DNA of 64,000 nt from Gordonia westfalica (GTDB lineage Bacteria > Actinomycetota > Actinomycetes > Mycobacteriales > Mycobacteriaceae). Below are positions 63,432 through 64,000 of the stretch, in pieces. Numbering within the stretch: the first letter of the stretch is position 1; each line of letters opens with the position of its first letter. A program made the translations under genes and the position numbers. The notes under the pieces were generated by a model that was given only the letters and a program-made list of their open reading frames with translations, made no database searches and had not been told where the DNA came from. The stretch covers positions 186,001 through 250,000 of the forward strand of contig NZ_FNLM01000036.1 in assembly GCF_900105725.1 (NCBI RefSeq). Reading direction: 5' to 3'.

Positions 63432-64000
63432 TCATCCCGGCTGCCCGATCCGTGCCCGTAGCCAAGCGACCAGTTCGCCGATCACCTCGATGCGGTTGGT
63501 CTCGTTCAGCACTTCGTGGCGGCCGTCGGGGTACACAGTGGCGGTGACATCGGTGAACCCGGTGTCGCGGAAGCGTGCCACCAAGGGTTCGAACAAAGCC
63601 AGTCCCGCGTTCACCGGGTCCTTGTCGCCGACGGCGAGGTAGATGGGTAGATCCTTACGGACGCTCGCGAGCGCGGCCGGATCCGACAGCGCTCGGGCGC
63701 CGAGGAACATCGCGCGCGTCCCTTCCACGTCGAGACCGAAGCCGCACAACGGGTCCGCGACGTAGGCGTCGACGATCGAGTCGTCGCGGCTCAGCCAGTC
63801 GTAATCGGTGCGCGGTGGCGCAAATCCGGCGTTGAACATCGCCAGATCCAGCGGTGTGTCGAGATCCAGGGCCGGCTCGAGAAGATCGAGAGCCGCGGTC
63901 CCGGTCAGTGCGATCGCGTCGAACAGTTCGCTGTCTCGCAGCAGCGCTTGCTGAGACGCGAACGAGCCCATGCTGTGCGCGACCAGACCGAGCGGCAATC
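63432..64000 (-). CDS. Alpha/beta hydrolase (monoacylglycerol-lipase-like), partial
   Basis: At least 189 residues; the N-terminus lies beyond the window. Nucleophile elbow AHSMGS is visible close to the cut, with later Asp (VGDKDPVN) and His (DGRHEVLNE). Resembles serine-aminopeptidase/monoacylglycerol lipase proteins. Convergent with the thioesterase. Confidence 0.8.
   Translation of the reverse strand, partial: LPLGLVAHSMGSFASQQALLRDSELFDAIALTGTAALDLLEPALDLDTPLDLAMFNAGFAPPRTDYDWLSRDDSIVDAYVADPLCGFGLDVEGTRAMFLGARALSDPAALASVRKDLPIYLAVGDKDPVNAGLALFEPLVARFRDTGFTDVTATVYPDGRHEVLNETNRIEVIGELVAWLRARIGQPG

Noticed and set aside
1..64000. tRNA, rRNA, CRISPR array or replication origin
   Set aside because: I looked for CCA-type tRNA structures, regular direct repeats with spacers and DnaA-box clusters and found none by eye.

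Overview
The window is high-GC actinobacterial DNA of the Mycobacteriales type (Gordonia or Rhodococcus-like). Evidence: a complete yrbEAB-mceABCDEF operon with Mce-associated proteins, an MceG ATPase, an NDMA-type alcohol dehydrogenase and several mycofactocin-type short-chain dehydrogenases (SDRs), and many GTG/TTG starts with ATGA or GTGA overlaps. Nearly all of it reads as one catabolic island for cyclic monoterpenes (limonene and p-menthane or p-cymene-type compounds).

Layout. 1-11.3 kb: acyl-CoA synthetase, SDR and MaoC; a luciferase-like monooxygenase with a lactone-hydrolase-like esterase; a carveol-dehydrogenase-type SDR, dodecin, a zinc alcohol dehydrogenase, a MoxR/VWA pair and an epoxide hydrolase. 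11.3-19.6 kb: mceG, then P450 module 1 (ferredoxin reductase, two tandem LuxR regulators, aldehyde dehydrogenase, CYP108-type P450). 20.1-29.9 kb: the mce import operon on the minus strand. 30.1-38.5 kb: NDMA alcohol dehydrogenase, [2Fe-2S] ferredoxin 1, thioesterase, quinone oxidoreductase, an unusual acyl-CoA dehydrogenase and SDR pair, and a cyclohexanecarboxylate-type CoA ligase. 38.5-48.2 kb: a limonene locus (limB, diol-dehydrogenase-like SDR, limC, AcoR-like regulator, limA), flanked or split by IS3 and IS256 remnants and an intact ISL3 element with an 8-bp target duplication. 48.5-53 kb: two IclR regulators, MaoC plus CitE-like lyase, a Cox3/NorE-like protein and a membrane protein. 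53.2-64 kb: P450 module 2 (benzyl-alcohol-type dehydrogenase, reductase, CYP108-type P450, ferredoxin, two tandem LuxR regulators, aldehyde dehydrogenase, CoA ligase, thioesterase) and a lipase cut by the window end.

How it could work together (inference). Mce proteins import a hydrophobic terpene. LimB, LimA and SDRs take limonene through epoxide, diol and ketone, and the luciferase-like enzyme and esterase could form and open a lactone. In parallel the two P450 systems hydroxylate a ring methyl group that alcohol and aldehyde dehydrogenases take to the acid. CoA ligases, acyl-CoA dehydrogenase, MaoC, SDRs and the CitE-like lyase finish by beta-oxidation-like steps. Two short DNA motifs recur at the promoters: CCC(N4-6)GGGTGAT, probably the site of the LuxR pairs, and [AT]GGTNNNACC[AT]. 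Four intact-looking genes are broken by five single-base losses in runs of G, which looks more like sequencing error than decay.
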